A model generated the notes under the pieces. The model worked only from the letters and a program-made list of their open reading frames with translations. It had not been told where the DNA came from and did not search any database. 64,000 nucleotides of DNA, taken from an uncultured Geobacter sp. GTDB lineage: Bacteria; Desulfobacterota; Desulfuromonadia; Geobacterales; Geobacteraceae. The position numbers and the translations under genes are program-made. Shown here piece by piece: positions 54,375 to 63,326 of this stretch. Positions within the stretch are counted from its first letter, which is position 1. Each line of letters starts with the position of its first letter. Where the stretch lies: assembly GCA_937886325.1 (NCBI GenBank), contig CALABV010000229.1:1-64000 (forward strand). The letters are read 5' to 3'.

Positions 54375-54845
54375 ATGCGAACCATTTCTATTCTTCTGAT
54401 TCTTCCGGTTTTCCTCGTGTGCGCGGGGTTGCTCCATGCAGCCGAAACCGTGCGGGTGATCACAAAGGAAAACGCCGTGCGGCAGCAATGCAAGTTTTAT
54501 TCTCCGGTGAGGGCGAAGGTGCGGTACAACGATCCCCTCACCGTGCTGTCACGCAGCGGTGACTGGTACAAAGTCTCGTTCCGCGGTGTTTCCGGGTGCA
54601 TCCACAAGAGCGCGCTCGCCTCGGGTACGTATCGCCTGAGCGGCACGCTGGGAGGAAGAGGCGGAGGCGCGTCGGCGGATGAGGTTTCCCTGGCGGGCAA
54701 GGGATTCAACCCCCAGGTGGAGGCCGCCTACAAAGGGAGGAACCCCGGGCTGGGGTACCGTTCCGTGGATGAGATTGAACGATACCAAGCGCCTGACGAG
54801 ACGTTTCAGGCATTTCTCGGCAAGGGAGGGCTTACAACGCCATGA
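54375..54845 (+). CDS. secreted SH3-domain protein
   Basis: The 156-residue product has a signal peptide (ISILLILPVFLVCAGLLHA, cut at AA-ET) and a bacterial SH3 fold (VITKENAVRQQCKFYSPV, DPLTVLSRSGDWYKVSF, GCIHKSAL). A Gly-rich linker and a tail with GLGYRSVDEIERYQ follow. SH3b domains bind peptidoglycan or partner proteins in the envelope. It starts 2 bases after the cyclase and overlaps the metalloprotease start, so it may feed CHASE2 sensing; that is inference. Confidence 0.85.
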   Translation: MRTISILLILPVFLVCAGLLHAAETVRVITKENAVRQQCKFYSPVRAKVRYNDPLTVLSRSGDWYKVSFRGVSGCIHKSALASGTYRLSGTLGGRGGGASADEVSLAGKGFNPQVEAAYKGRNPGLGYRSVDEIERYQAPDETFQAFLGKGGLTTP

Positions 54846-55732
54846 AAGTGAATACCTGCATGCCGCTTGCCGCGGCTGCGCTCTGTATCCTCGCAGGATG
54901 CAATCTAGCCGGGCTTTCCGGCGCGCTTCCCTCGGGGCTGAATTCGGAACATGTCACTCTGGCGGCCAAGTCGGCGCGCGCGGTTTCCGTCGCGTCGCGA
55001 CCCATCTCCGATTCCGAGGAATACTATGTGGGGCGCGCCGTGGCGGCGCGCATTCTTGCTACGTACCCCCTGCTCAGGAATTCCAGGCTGACGGAATACG
55101 TCAATCTGGTAGGCCGGACCGTCGCTCTCAATTCTGAGAAGCCGAATACCTACGGGGGCTATCATTTCGCGGTGCTTGACAGCTCCGAAATCAATGCCTT
55201 CGCCTGCCCGGGCGGGACAATTCTTATAACCAAGGGCATGGTGCGGGCCGTTCGCACCGAGGATGAGCTGGCGGCGGTCCTGGCCCACGAAGTGGCGCAC
55301 ATCAACCACCGGGACGGCATCGATGCAATCTCCAAATCCCGCTGGACCGAGGCGCTTACCATAATCGGCACGGAAACGGCAAAGACCTACGGCTCGTCGG
55401 ATGTGGCCCGTCTCACCGGGATATTCGAGGGATCCATCGACGACGTCTTCAAGACGCTGGTGGTGAACGGGTACGGCCGGGGCCAGGAAGAAGACGCCGA
55501 CCGCACATCCTTGGGGTATCTTGCCCGGGCAGGGTATGACCCGAAGGCACTGGAGAGTTTTCTCAGCCGTCTGTCGGTCACGGGACGAGGTTCTTCCGGC
55601 GGGATGATGAAAACACACCCCGCGACCTCCGATCGGCTGGAGAACGTCAGGAGCAGTATGCCGGGCAGCGCCGCGGACCCGGTGATGGAGAAGGCAAGGT
55701 CGGCGAGATTCGCGGAATCGACCTCGTTCTGA
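54842..55732 (+). CDS. M48-family zinc metalloprotease lipoprotein (BepA/LoiP-like)
   Basis: The 296-residue protein has a lipobox ILAGC (Cys near 20), and then the M48 core: SSEINAFACPGGTILITKG, HEVAH (zinc motif) within LAAVLAHEVAHINHRDG, and the third-ligand motif EEDADRTSLGYLARAGYD. The end THPATSDRLENV is also typical. It is probably a periplasmic quality-control protease for outer-membrane proteins. The ATG overlaps the SH3 gene stop (ATGA). Confidence 0.92.
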   Translation: MKVNTCMPLAAAALCILAGCNLAGLSGALPSGLNSEHVTLAAKSARAVSVASRPISDSEEYYVGRAVAARILATYPLLRNSRLTEYVNLVGRTVALNSEKPNTYGGYHFAVLDSSEINAFACPGGTILITKGMVRAVRTEDELAAVLAHEVAHINHRDGIDAISKSRWTEALTIIGTETAKTYGSSDVARLTGIFEGSIDDVFKTLVVNGYGRGQEEDADRTSLGYLARAGYDPKALESFLSRLSVTGRGSSGGMMKTHPATSDRLENVRSSMPGSAADPVMEKARSARFAESTSF

Positions 55733-55814
55733 TGCCGTCCCGGACCGGAAAGATGAAGTTTTACGGGTGCGCCGCGGTTACCGGAGCGGCTCGAAACCGA
55801 AACAGGAGGGTGAG

Positions 55815-57422
55815 GTGGTACGTTGTGAAGAAAGGCCGTGGGTGAGGGGTCGCGGCTCCCTGACGGAAGTGGAACGGGCCGGACTGTCCGGCTGCCTTGC
55901 GGCCGCCGCTGTGCCGGGGAGCGGCTTTTTTTCCCTGGATGATCTGAATTTTATTTTCCTGAACAACTTCATCGTGCTGTCCGCGGTATTCCTGTTTTTC
56001 GCCGTGACATGGCTCTATTTCCGTCTGGCGCGGAAAACGGGACCTCCGGGAAGGGTGAAGATAACCATCAAGCTTGCCCTGTTCGGTTTCCTTCTTCTCT
56101 TTCTGGAAAACTACCTGAAAGCCGTCCCCCATTACGGTCCTCTCCTCACGGGCATCCAGGGACTGGTTGTTCTGTTCTGTTTGGCGAACTTGGTCATCTA
56201 CCTTCTTGTCGATGTCTATCTCTTCCACCGTTCAAAAAGGGAAACACCCTCGCTGGTTCGCGAGCTTCTCAGCCTGGCGGTCTACCTCTTTTTCGCTATC
56301 GTCTCCCTGCGGGTGATATTTCATATCGAAATCTCTTCCATCGTCACAACCACGACGGTGCTCACGGCGGCCGTTGCGTTCGCCATGCAGAGCACCCTGG
56401 GAAACGTTCTCGCGGGCTTTTCCATTCAGATCGACCGGTTGCTGCGCCTCAGGACCTGGATCGCTGTTCATGAAAAGAACATTTTCGGGCAGGTGCTCAA
56501 CGTCGGCTTCCGTTACACCACACTGCGGAGCCTCGACAATAATCTGGTGCTGGTTCCGAACAGCATCCTCATGCAGAACGTCGTAACCAGCTTCGGCAAC
56601 AGGGAGGATGACAACAAGGTTGCGGTGAACCTCACCGTTTCCCTCGGGTACGATCTCCCGCCGGAACTGGCCAGGGGGATCCTGCTGGGGATCCTGCGGG
56701 ACGAGGATTCCGTAGTGGCCGATCCCTCGCCGCTGGTGAGGCTCAGAACCTTTGCCGAGAGCAGCATCGATTACCAATTGAAGTTTTTTCTCCAGGACTA
56801 TTCGGAGCGGGATGCGGTGAGCGACCGGGTCTATTCGCGGATCTGGTATGCCATTACCAGGGAAGGGTTCAGCTTTCCCTATCCCCACAGACAGGTTGTG
56901 GAGACACGGTACGCCCCCCCGTTCGTTTTCCCTGTCGAGACTGTTGCGTCCGGGATTCGGTCGGTGGAGCTGTTTTCCATGCTCGACGATGGCGAGGTCC
57001 GGCAACTCGCGGAAAAAGCCAGAGTCCGGGTGTTCGGTCCCGGCGAGATCGTGGTGCGGCAGAATGATGGGGGTGATTCGCTGTTTCTTGTCATGAAGGG
57101 ACGGCTTCAGGCGCTGGTAAACGGGATCAAGGTGGGAGAACTTGTCGAGGGCGGGGTTTTCGGCGAGATGTCCCTGTTGACCGGAGAGCCCCGCAAGGCA
57201 ACGGTTTCGGCCGAAAGCGAGGTGACCCTCGTCGAACTCTCCCGGGAGATTCTTGAGCCCCTTATCAGGCGCAAGCCGGAGATAATGGAGGCCCTCGGCG
57301 CAATCCTCGCCCACCGGGAGATTGCCAACGAACGGAGTCTTCGGGAGGCCGACCGTGTCATGGCAGAAGTACGGAAGTGCGCTGAGTATGTGCAGCGACT
57401 GAAGCGTTTCTTCGGACTGTAG
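55815..57422 (+). CDS. MscS-type channel with C-terminal cyclic-nucleotide-binding domain (bCNG-like)
   Basis: The 535-residue protein has four to five N-terminal helices and the MscS pore and beta domain (VLTAAVAFAMQSTLGNVLAGF, RTWIAVHEKNIFGQVLNVG, NNLVLVPNSIL). It ends with a CNB domain: ELFSMLDDGEVRQLAEKA, EIVVRQNDGGDSLFLVMKG and the phosphate cassette FGEMSLLTGEPRKATVSA with the conserved Arg. Bacterial MscS-CNBD channels are gated by cAMP. GTG 55815 has AGGAGGG 5 bases upstream; the frame is open to GTG 55767. It lies in the same direction as, and 3 kb after, the adenylate cyclase start. Confidence 0.92.
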   Translation: MVRCEERPWVRGRGSLTEVERAGLSGCLAAAAVPGSGFFSLDDLNFIFLNNFIVLSAVFLFFAVTWLYFRLARKTGPPGRVKITIKLALFGFLLLFLENYLKAVPHYGPLLTGIQGLVVLFCLANLVIYLLVDVYLFHRSKRETPSLVRELLSLAVYLFFAIVSLRVIFHIEISSIVTTTTVLTAAVAFAMQSTLGNVLAGFSIQIDRLLRLRTWIAVHEKNIFGQVLNVGFRYTTLRSLDNNLVLVPNSILMQNVVTSFGNREDDNKVAVNLTVSLGYDLPPELARGILLGILRDEDSVVADPSPLVRLRTFAESSIDYQLKFFLQDYSERDAVSDRVYSRIWYAITREGFSFPYPHRQVVETRYAPPFVFPVETVASGIRSVELFSMLDDGEVRQLAEKARVRVFGPGEIVVRQNDGGDSLFLVMKGRLQALVNGIKVGELVEGGVFGEMSLLTGEPRKATVSAESEVTLVELSREILEPLIRRKPEIMEALGAILAHREIANERSLREADRVMAEVRKCAEYVQRLKRFFGL

Positions 57423-57546
57423 AAGGTTCGCGGATGATTCGGCGGCTTCTGTCCGTCATCTTTAGGGCGAACTGACGTACATCGCGTGTTTGGGGCGTTG
57501 TCGGTATGTCGGTCCGTTCCTTCAGACGTGGGTTGTCTAGAAGGAG

Positions 57547-58665
57547 CTATCGAGGGGGCTCTCGGCGGGAAGTATACTCCGGGTAGTGCCGTGCAAGGCA
57601 GTCGGGACAGAGCCCATGCGAGAAAAACAGGTCGCTGTGTTCCGTGATGAATGAGTCTATCTGCTGCCAGTAGCCCTTGTCGTCGCGAACTTTCTTGCAG
57701 TGACTGCAGATGGGCAGAAGGCCGCTCAGCGTCTTTACCTCGGACAGGGCTTTCCGAAGTTGCCGGATGAGCCTCTTGCGTTCTCCTTCCTGCCGTTTTC
57801 TCTCCGTGATGTCCGAGGCAATCCCTTCAATGGCGAGCAGCATCCCGTGAGAGTCGCGGAGCAGGGTCGTGCGCAGCTGAATCCAGCGGGTTGCACCGGA
57901 TGTGTGGAGGATGGGAAAGAGATGGCAATCCTCGGTCTTGCCGCGGAGTACCTTCTTGAATTCCCTGTCGAATTTTCCGCGCCAGCCGGGATGCAGGATG
58001 CGGCGGATCAGCAGGGGGTTCCGGTACCACTCCAGGGGCGCGTGCCCCGTTACGTCCTGGATTGCCGCGCTTATGAAATCGAAGACGCCGTCGGGAAGCG
58101 AAACGCGAAAGACGACATCGCTGGTGTTTACCGCGACAAATCGTACCCCATGATTAAGCGCCGTAGCGGATTGATGTTTCGACGGGATGTGGGAAATGTC
58201 CTGAAGATAGCCGTTCACGCGTGTGACGACACCGTTGTGATCGGTTATTGGAACGAGTATGAGCCGATGCCGTGCGTTCCGACCATTCATGAGTTTGGCC
58301 TCGGCCTCGATTTCCCGGCGCTGGTTTTCCCTGATCGCCGAATCGAGCGCCTTCTTAAGTCGCTCCGCATCATGTGACGTGTAGTTGAAGAGGAATTCTT
58401 CAAAAGTGAGATGTCCTGAAAAGGGGGCTCTTCCCAGCAGCAGGAAGATGTGGTGTGACCACCGGATTTTCCCGGTGGCAACCTCATAGTCCCAGTCACC
58501 GATCCGCGCCAGTTCCTGCGTTGTTTCGAGGCGCCGCCGAACGTCACACCCGGATGTCCGGGGGCAAGGATTTCCATCCGCCGCCGGGAAGTTGCCGGAA
58601 TGTGAGTGGGGAGGCGGATCGAGCGTGCCGATTTCTTTGATGAGAAAATTCCACTTTTCATCCAT
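57547..58665 (-). CDS. PAS-domain protein with C-terminal cysteine-pair motif
   Basis: The 372-residue cytoplasmic protein has two PAS domains (about 45-170, ARIGDWDYEVATGKIRW; about 180-305, VNTSDVVFRVSLPDGVFDFI). A short coil (RQEGERKRLIRQLRKALSEV) follows, with a C-terminal motif ICSHCKKVRDDKGYW and, after 25 residues, HGLCPDC. No kinase, GGDEF or HTH output is present. The Cys pairs could bind a metal or mediate redox signalling; this tail is found on many PAS proteins of anaerobes. ATG 58665 has AAGGA upstream. Confidence 0.85.
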   Translation of the reverse strand: MDEKWNFLIKEIGTLDPPPHSHSGNFPAADGNPCPRTSGCDVRRRLETTQELARIGDWDYEVATGKIRWSHHIFLLLGRAPFSGHLTFEEFLFNYTSHDAERLKKALDSAIRENQRREIEAEAKLMNGRNARHRLILVPITDHNGVVTRVNGYLQDISHIPSKHQSATALNHGVRFVAVNTSDVVFRVSLPDGVFDFISAAIQDVTGHAPLEWYRNPLLIRRILHPGWRGKFDREFKKVLRGKTEDCHLFPILHTSGATRWIQLRTTLLRDSHGMLLAIEGIASDITERKRQEGERKRLIRQLRKALSEVKTLSGLLPICSHCKKVRDDKGYWQQIDSFITEHSDLFFSHGLCPDCLARHYPEYTSRREPPR

Positions 58666-59083
58666 GAGGATGTCCTTCGACAGGGGAGGGAGCGGAAATT
58701 GCGGAAAAAAGAATTCGGGATGTATAGAGCAGAATTGAGAAAATTGCAACGAAAAATTATTATGTATTGATAATTATTGAACTATTTTAACGCGGACGCC
58801 AGCCGCGGGTATTTCCGGAATTTGAATGGAAAAAGGGGCGCTCCGTTGCGGGAACGCCCCTTTTTTGACCTGACACTCTTCTCCTGCTATCTCTTTCTTG
58901 ATCCTGAATCCGTGGCGCTTTCACGCCTTCGCCCGCACAGAATGCCTCGGTTTTTTGCATTCCCGTGGGTTTAATCAGCCAGGCGAAGTTCCCCCATCGT
59001 AACCGCCATGAAACAGCGTCGGCAACGTTCAAACCCCGGCATTCCGCTCATCTCGGCGTTCAAGCGCCGCGGATTCCGGTTGA
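58666..59083. other. intergenic region between enolase and PAS genes
   Basis: This 418-base gap holds one strong bidirectional terminator (58831-58864). An 81-residue frame on the minus strand (58787-59032) crosses the terminator and looks non-coding. Confidence 0.6.
58831..58866. terminator. intrinsic terminator downstream of enolase
   Basis: AAAAGGGGCG (58831-58840) pairs with CGCCCCTTTT (58855-58864) around a short loop with further pairing, with A and T tracts at the ends. It lies 220 bases after the enolase stop and upstream of the PAS gene. Confidence 0.85.
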
Positions 59084-60373
59084 TTATTTCCGCAGATTGT
59101 AGAAAACGTTCTTTCCCTTGAAGCGGGCGGTGTCGTCCAGTTCATCCTCGATGCGCAGCAGCTGGTTGTATTTGCAGACCCGGTCTGTCCTGCACAGGGA
59201 ACCCGTCTTTATCTGCCCGGCGTTGACCGCCACGGCCAGATCGGCCAGAGTGGTGTCTTCGGTCTCGCCCGAGCGATGGGAGACAACCGCCGTGTAACCG
59301 GCCCTCTTGGCCGTCTCGATGGCATCCAGGGTTTCGCTCAGGGTGCCTATCTGGTTCAGCTTGACCAGGATGGAGTTGGCAACTCCCAGTTCGATGCCCT
59401 GTTGAAGGGTCTTTGCGTTGGTGACGAACAGGTCGTCCCCGACCAGCTGAATCTTCCCTCCCAGGCGGTCGGTCAGTTTTTTCCAGCCGTCCCAGTCGTT
59501 TTCCGCCATTCCGTCCTCGATGGAGATAATGGGGTAGCGCGCAACGAGATCCTCGTAGAAATCCACCAGTTGCTCGGGCGTCTTTTTTGAAGATTTTTCG
59601 TTTTCAAGCACATAGTGTTCATCCTTGAAAAGCTCGGATGCCGCAACGTCCAGAGCCAGGAGCACGTCGTCTCCAGGCGTGTATCCGGCCGCGCTGATCG
59701 CCTCGACGATGACCTGGAGAGCCTCTTCGTTGGAACCGAGGTTCGGCGCGAATCCGCCCTCATCGCCGACCGCGGTGTTGTACCCTTTTTTCTTCAGCAC
59801 TTTCTTCAGGGCATGGAATATCTCCGCTCCCATGCGCAACGCCTCGGAAAAGGTTTTTGCGCCGACGGGCATAATCATGAACTCCTGAATATCCACATTG
59901 TTGTCGGCGTGTGCGCCGCCGTTCAGGATATTCATCATCGGGACCGGCAGTTCCCTGGCGTTCGTTCCGCCGATATACCGGTACAGGGGAAGTCCGAGAG
60001 ATTGGGCCGCGGCCCTGGCGACCGCGAGTGAAACACCCAGAATGGCATTGGCCCCGAGGCTGCTCTTGGATTCGGTGCCGTCCAGCTCTATCATCCGCGC
60101 ATCGATACCGGCCTGGTCGGTTACGTCCATGCCGATGATCTGATCGGCAATCCGCGAGTTCACGTTGTCGACTGCCGTGAGGACTCCTTTTCCAAGATAG
60201 CGACCGGCGTCTCCATCCCTCAGTTCCAGGGCTTCCCGTTCACCCGTGGATGCTCCGGAAGGGACGGCCGCCCTGCCCGTTACACCCGAATCGAGAAACA
60301 CTTCAACTTCCAGTGTCGGGTTACCGCGAGAATCAAGAATCTCCCGTGCATATACATCAGCGATTGTATCCAT
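59084..60373 (-). CDS. eno: enolase (phosphopyruvate hydratase)
   Basis: The glycolytic enzyme converts 2-phosphoglycerate to phosphoenolpyruvate. The 429-residue product is full length with AREILDSRGNPTLEVEV at the start, the GDEGGFAPNL loop, SIEDGMAENDWDGW (metal Glu/Asp), the catalytic Lys in LVKLNQIGTLSET and SHRSGETEDT near the end. AAAGGAG precedes ATG 60373. It is monocistronic, divergent from the 7TM-HD gene. Confidence 0.98.
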   Translation of the reverse strand: MDTIADVYAREILDSRGNPTLEVEVFLDSGVTGRAAVPSGASTGEREALELRDGDAGRYLGKGVLTAVDNVNSRIADQIIGMDVTDQAGIDARMIELDGTESKSSLGANAILGVSLAVARAAAQSLGLPLYRYIGGTNARELPVPMMNILNGGAHADNNVDIQEFMIMPVGAKTFSEALRMGAEIFHALKKVLKKKGYNTAVGDEGGFAPNLGSNEEALQVIVEAISAAGYTPGDDVLLALDVAASELFKDEHYVLENEKSSKKTPEQLVDFYEDLVARYPIISIEDGMAENDWDGWKKLTDRLGGKIQLVGDDLFVTNAKTLQQGIELGVANSILVKLNQIGTLSETLDAIETAKRAGYTAVVSHRSGETEDTTLADLAVAVNAGQIKTGSLCRTDRVCKYNQLLRIEDELDDTARFKGKNVFYNLRK

Positions 60374-60577
60374 ATTCGTCTCCTTTGCTCAGGGTTTACA
60401 GCTTCTTGGAAATTATTGAGCTTATAACATATTTTAACCAAAATGAAAACCATTCAACCGGGCGCTTTCGTCTGTCGGGAGCGGGGAACGGTTTCGGTTG
60501 ACGGTTCAACAGATAAAGATTATAGTTAACACGATTTTTAGCGTCCCGGTAACCCGGTGAGGTTTCAGAAACAGGGT

Positions 60578-62977
60578 ATGCCCCCAGATACCACAAAAGG
60601 CGGAACGGAAACAAAGAGCGCGACACTGCTTGCCGCCCGCGGCAGACGCCTGTTCAACTCCTTCCAGGATAGATTCTCCGGCATTGGAAACCGGAGACTT
60701 AATGAGACGATCCTTCTCTTCCTGACAGCGCTTATCCTGACCTTCCTGATAATCCCGAACCAGCATTTTCATTCCATGCGGTATGCGGCCGGCGACATCG
60801 CGCCGACTGATATCAAGGCGACACAGAGCTACCTCCTGGAAGACGCGGCTCAGACGGAGAAAATCCGGTCCGAGGCGGAGAGAGCGGTACCAAGTGTTTA
60901 CGTGTATCAACCCGCAAAGGCCGATGAGATAAAAAAGCGATTCTCGAGGGCCTTTGCCGGGGTCATGGATGCGCGAAGCAAAGGGGAGTACGATACGGAG
61001 ACCTTGAGGGGGGCCGTCTCCGGTATCCTCGGTTTCGAAGTTTCGTCCGCCGAGTTGTCGGCGCTGGTGAAAATTCGTAATTTCCGTGCGCTTCTGGCGG
61101 AAATCGGCCATCTGGCCGAGACGGTGTACAAAAACAAGGTGGTCGCCGACAGGACTGTCTATTCCGCGGATCGTTCACGCGGTGTCCTTCTCTATGACAG
61201 TGTAAACGGGAGCCTGGTTGGGGCAGGGGACGCGACCACATCCGCCATCGACCTGAAAGATGTTGCCGGGCTCGTTCAAGCCGGGCGTATTCCCGTTGCC
61301 GACCGTAATCAGTACGGGGCAATCAATGCCCTGCTTCTCAAGGCGTTTCAGCCGAACCTCACGCCGAATCCGGCCGCCACGGAAGCAAAGCGACGGGAAG
61401 CGAGGAATTCGATCCGTCCGGTTGTGCATCAGATCAAACGGGGGGAGATGATTGTCCGTGAAGGTGAGCGGATTACCGAAGCGCAAGCGCTCAAGCTGAA
61501 CAAGATCTTCGAGGTCGGCCGTGGCGTGAACAAGCTCCTCATGGGTATCGGGGTCTTCGGGTTGATCCTCGTCCTTTTTTCTTTTCCCTATCGGTTCGCA
61601 CGAAAAAACATCCGCAAGTTCAATCCGACGAGCAAGGACTTGTTGCTCCTGGCGATGCTGACGGTCGGGTTTTTTCTCATTCTCAAGATTTCCTACACTA
61701 TTTCGACTGCCATGGGAATCCTGTTTCCCTGGATAGATACCGAAAATTATTTCTACCTGTTTCCCTTTGCCGCCGGCGCCATGCTGGTGAGGATCATCCT
61801 CAATTCCGAGGTGGCTCTCGTATATTGCGCAGTGAGCGCGCCCCTTCTGGGGATGATGTTCAACAACAGCCTTCCCGTGGTCGTCTACGCCCTGTTGGGA
61901 GGAATTATCGGCGCCCACGGCGTGAGGCAATGTCAATACCGCGGCACCATCTACACGGCCGGTCTGAAGGTCAGCGTCGCAAACCTTGCGCTTGCCATTC
62001 CCTATCAGATCCTCACCGATAATCTCTTTACCTCTCAGTCGCTTTATATTATCATTTTCGCCCTGGTTGGAGGGATGGTCAACGCCGTCATCGTGGCGGG
62101 AACCGTTCCCGTCATCGAAAACGTATTTCATTACACGACCGACATCAAGCTTCTGGAGCTGGCGAGTCTCAATTCCCCCGTGCTGCGTGAGCTTATGATT
62201 CGCGCTCCCGGCACCTACCATCACAGCATCCTGGTCGGCACCATGGTCGAGGCGGCGGCGGAGGCAATTCACGCCAATCCGCTCATGGCGAGAGTCGCGG
62301 CCTATTACCACGATATCGGCAAGATCAGCAAACCCCTCTACTTCATCGAGAACATGAGTTCCGGCGAGAACCGTCACGACAAGCTGTCGCCGAACATGAG
62401 CGCGCTTATCCTCATCGCCCATGTGAAAGAGGGGGTCGAACTGGCCAGGGAGAAGAGACTGGGAGTGCCGATTATCGATATCATCCGGCAGCATCACGGC
62501 ACAGCCCTTATCAGCTACTTCTACCAGAAGGCGAAGGGTGGGGACGATGCGGACGCGAAAAATGTCGATGAGCGGGATTTTCGCTATCCCGGACCCAAAC
62601 CCCAGACCCGTGAGGCCGGGCTCGTCATGCTGGCCGATTGCGTGGAGGCGGCCTCCAAGACCCTGACGGACCCCACGCCCGCACGTATCCAGGGTATGGT
62701 GCAGAAGATCATCAACAACATTTTTATTGACGGTCAGTTGGAGGAATGCGAGCTTACCCTGAAAAACCTGCACGATATCGCAAAGAGCTTCAATCGGATT
62801 CTCTCCGGGATTTATCATCACCGGATTGACTACCCAGAGCCGGCATTCAAGGTGTATGGAGGGAAAAGACCCGTTGAGGATAGTGATCGGGAACAGACAA
62901 AGGCGGCATCCAATCGAGGCGAAGAGGATAAGAAATCAGGCGCTGAGGACCTTAAGCGCCTTGGGATTCACCGATAG
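60578..62977 (+). CDS. pgpH: 7TM-HD phosphohydrolase, PgpH-like c-di-AMP phosphodiesterase
   Basis: The 799-residue protein has one N-terminal helix (LLFLTALILTFLIIP), an extracytoplasmic domain (7TMR-HDED, about 70-310), seven helices (about 325-520) and a cytosolic HD domain with RAPGTYHHSILV and YYHDIGKISKP near residue 575, then IRQHHGT. Members hydrolyse c-di-AMP in Firmicutes; whether this bacterium uses c-di-AMP is not shown here. The start is uncertain: ATG 60578 or GTG 60557. The ybeY start lies inside its 3' end. Confidence 0.9.
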   Translation: MPPDTTKGGTETKSATLLAARGRRLFNSFQDRFSGIGNRRLNETILLFLTALILTFLIIPNQHFHSMRYAAGDIAPTDIKATQSYLLEDAAQTEKIRSEAERAVPSVYVYQPAKADEIKKRFSRAFAGVMDARSKGEYDTETLRGAVSGILGFEVSSAELSALVKIRNFRALLAEIGHLAETVYKNKVVADRTVYSADRSRGVLLYDSVNGSLVGAGDATTSAIDLKDVAGLVQAGRIPVADRNQYGAINALLLKAFQPNLTPNPAATEAKRREARNSIRPVVHQIKRGEMIVREGERITEAQALKLNKIFEVGRGVNKLLMGIGVFGLILVLFSFPYRFARKNIRKFNPTSKDLLLLAMLTVGFFLILKISYTISTAMGILFPWIDTENYFYLFPFAAGAMLVRIILNSEVALVYCAVSAPLLGMMFNNSLPVVVYALLGGIIGAHGVRQCQYRGTIYTAGLKVSVANLALAIPYQILTDNLFTSQSLYIIIFALVGGMVNAVIVAGTVPVIENVFHYTTDIKLLELASLNSPVLRELMIRAPGTYHHSILVGTMVEAAAEAIHANPLMARVAAYYHDIGKISKPLYFIENMSSGENRHDKLSPNMSALILIAHVKEGVELAREKRLGVPIIDIIRQHHGTALISYFYQKAKGGDDADAKNVDERDFRYPGPKPQTREAGLVMLADCVEAASKTLTDPTPARIQGMVQKIINNIFIDGQLEECELTLKNLHDIAKSFNRILSGIYHHRIDYPEPAFKVYGGKRPVEDSDREQTKAASNRGEEDKKSGAEDLKRLGIHR

Positions 62978-63326
62978 CGAGCTGTCGGTAACCTTCGTGG
63001 GCGACAGGACCATGCGCCGTCTCAACCGTGAATATCGCGGAATCGACAAATCCACCAATGTACTGTCATTTTCCATGGGCGAAGGGGATTTCGCGGGAGT
63101 AAACCCCCATCTTCTCGGCGATGTGGTAATCTCCGTGGATACGGCCCGGCGTGAGGCGGATGAAGAGGGGATATCCCTTGCGGAACGAATCGGTTTCCTT
63201 CTTCTTCATGGCATCCTCCATGTGACCGGCCATGATCACGAGAGGTCGGGCGACGAGGAGGCCCGGAGAATGGAGCGGGCGCAACGGAAGCTGTTTACCC
63301 TTCTGAAGCGTGAGGGTCTCCTCTAG
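62871..63326 (+). CDS. ybeY: endoribonuclease YbeY (rRNA maturation)
   Basis: The 151-residue protein has the UPF0054 signature with the zinc motif HGILHVTGHDHE (three His) and NREYRGIDKSTNVLSF. YbeY acts in 16S rRNA 3'-end processing and ribosome quality control. TTG 62871 is chosen because GGAGGG lies 7-8 bases upstream and homologues start near RIVIGNRQRR. ATG 62856 is the alternative, but it overlaps that site. Either way the start is inside pgpH (overlap about 107-122 bases), so translation is coupled. Confidence 0.9.
   Translation, partial: PLRIVIGNRQRRHPIEAKRIRNQALRTLSALGFTDSELSVTFVGDRTMRRLNREYRGIDKSTNVLSFSMGEGDFAGVNPHLLGDVVISVDTARREADEEGISLAERIGFLLLHGILHVTGHDHERSGDEEARRMERAQRKLFTLLKREGLL

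Noticed and set aside
58787..59032. 81-codon minus-strand frame downstream of enolase
   Set aside because: It runs through a strong terminator hairpin and has no family features.
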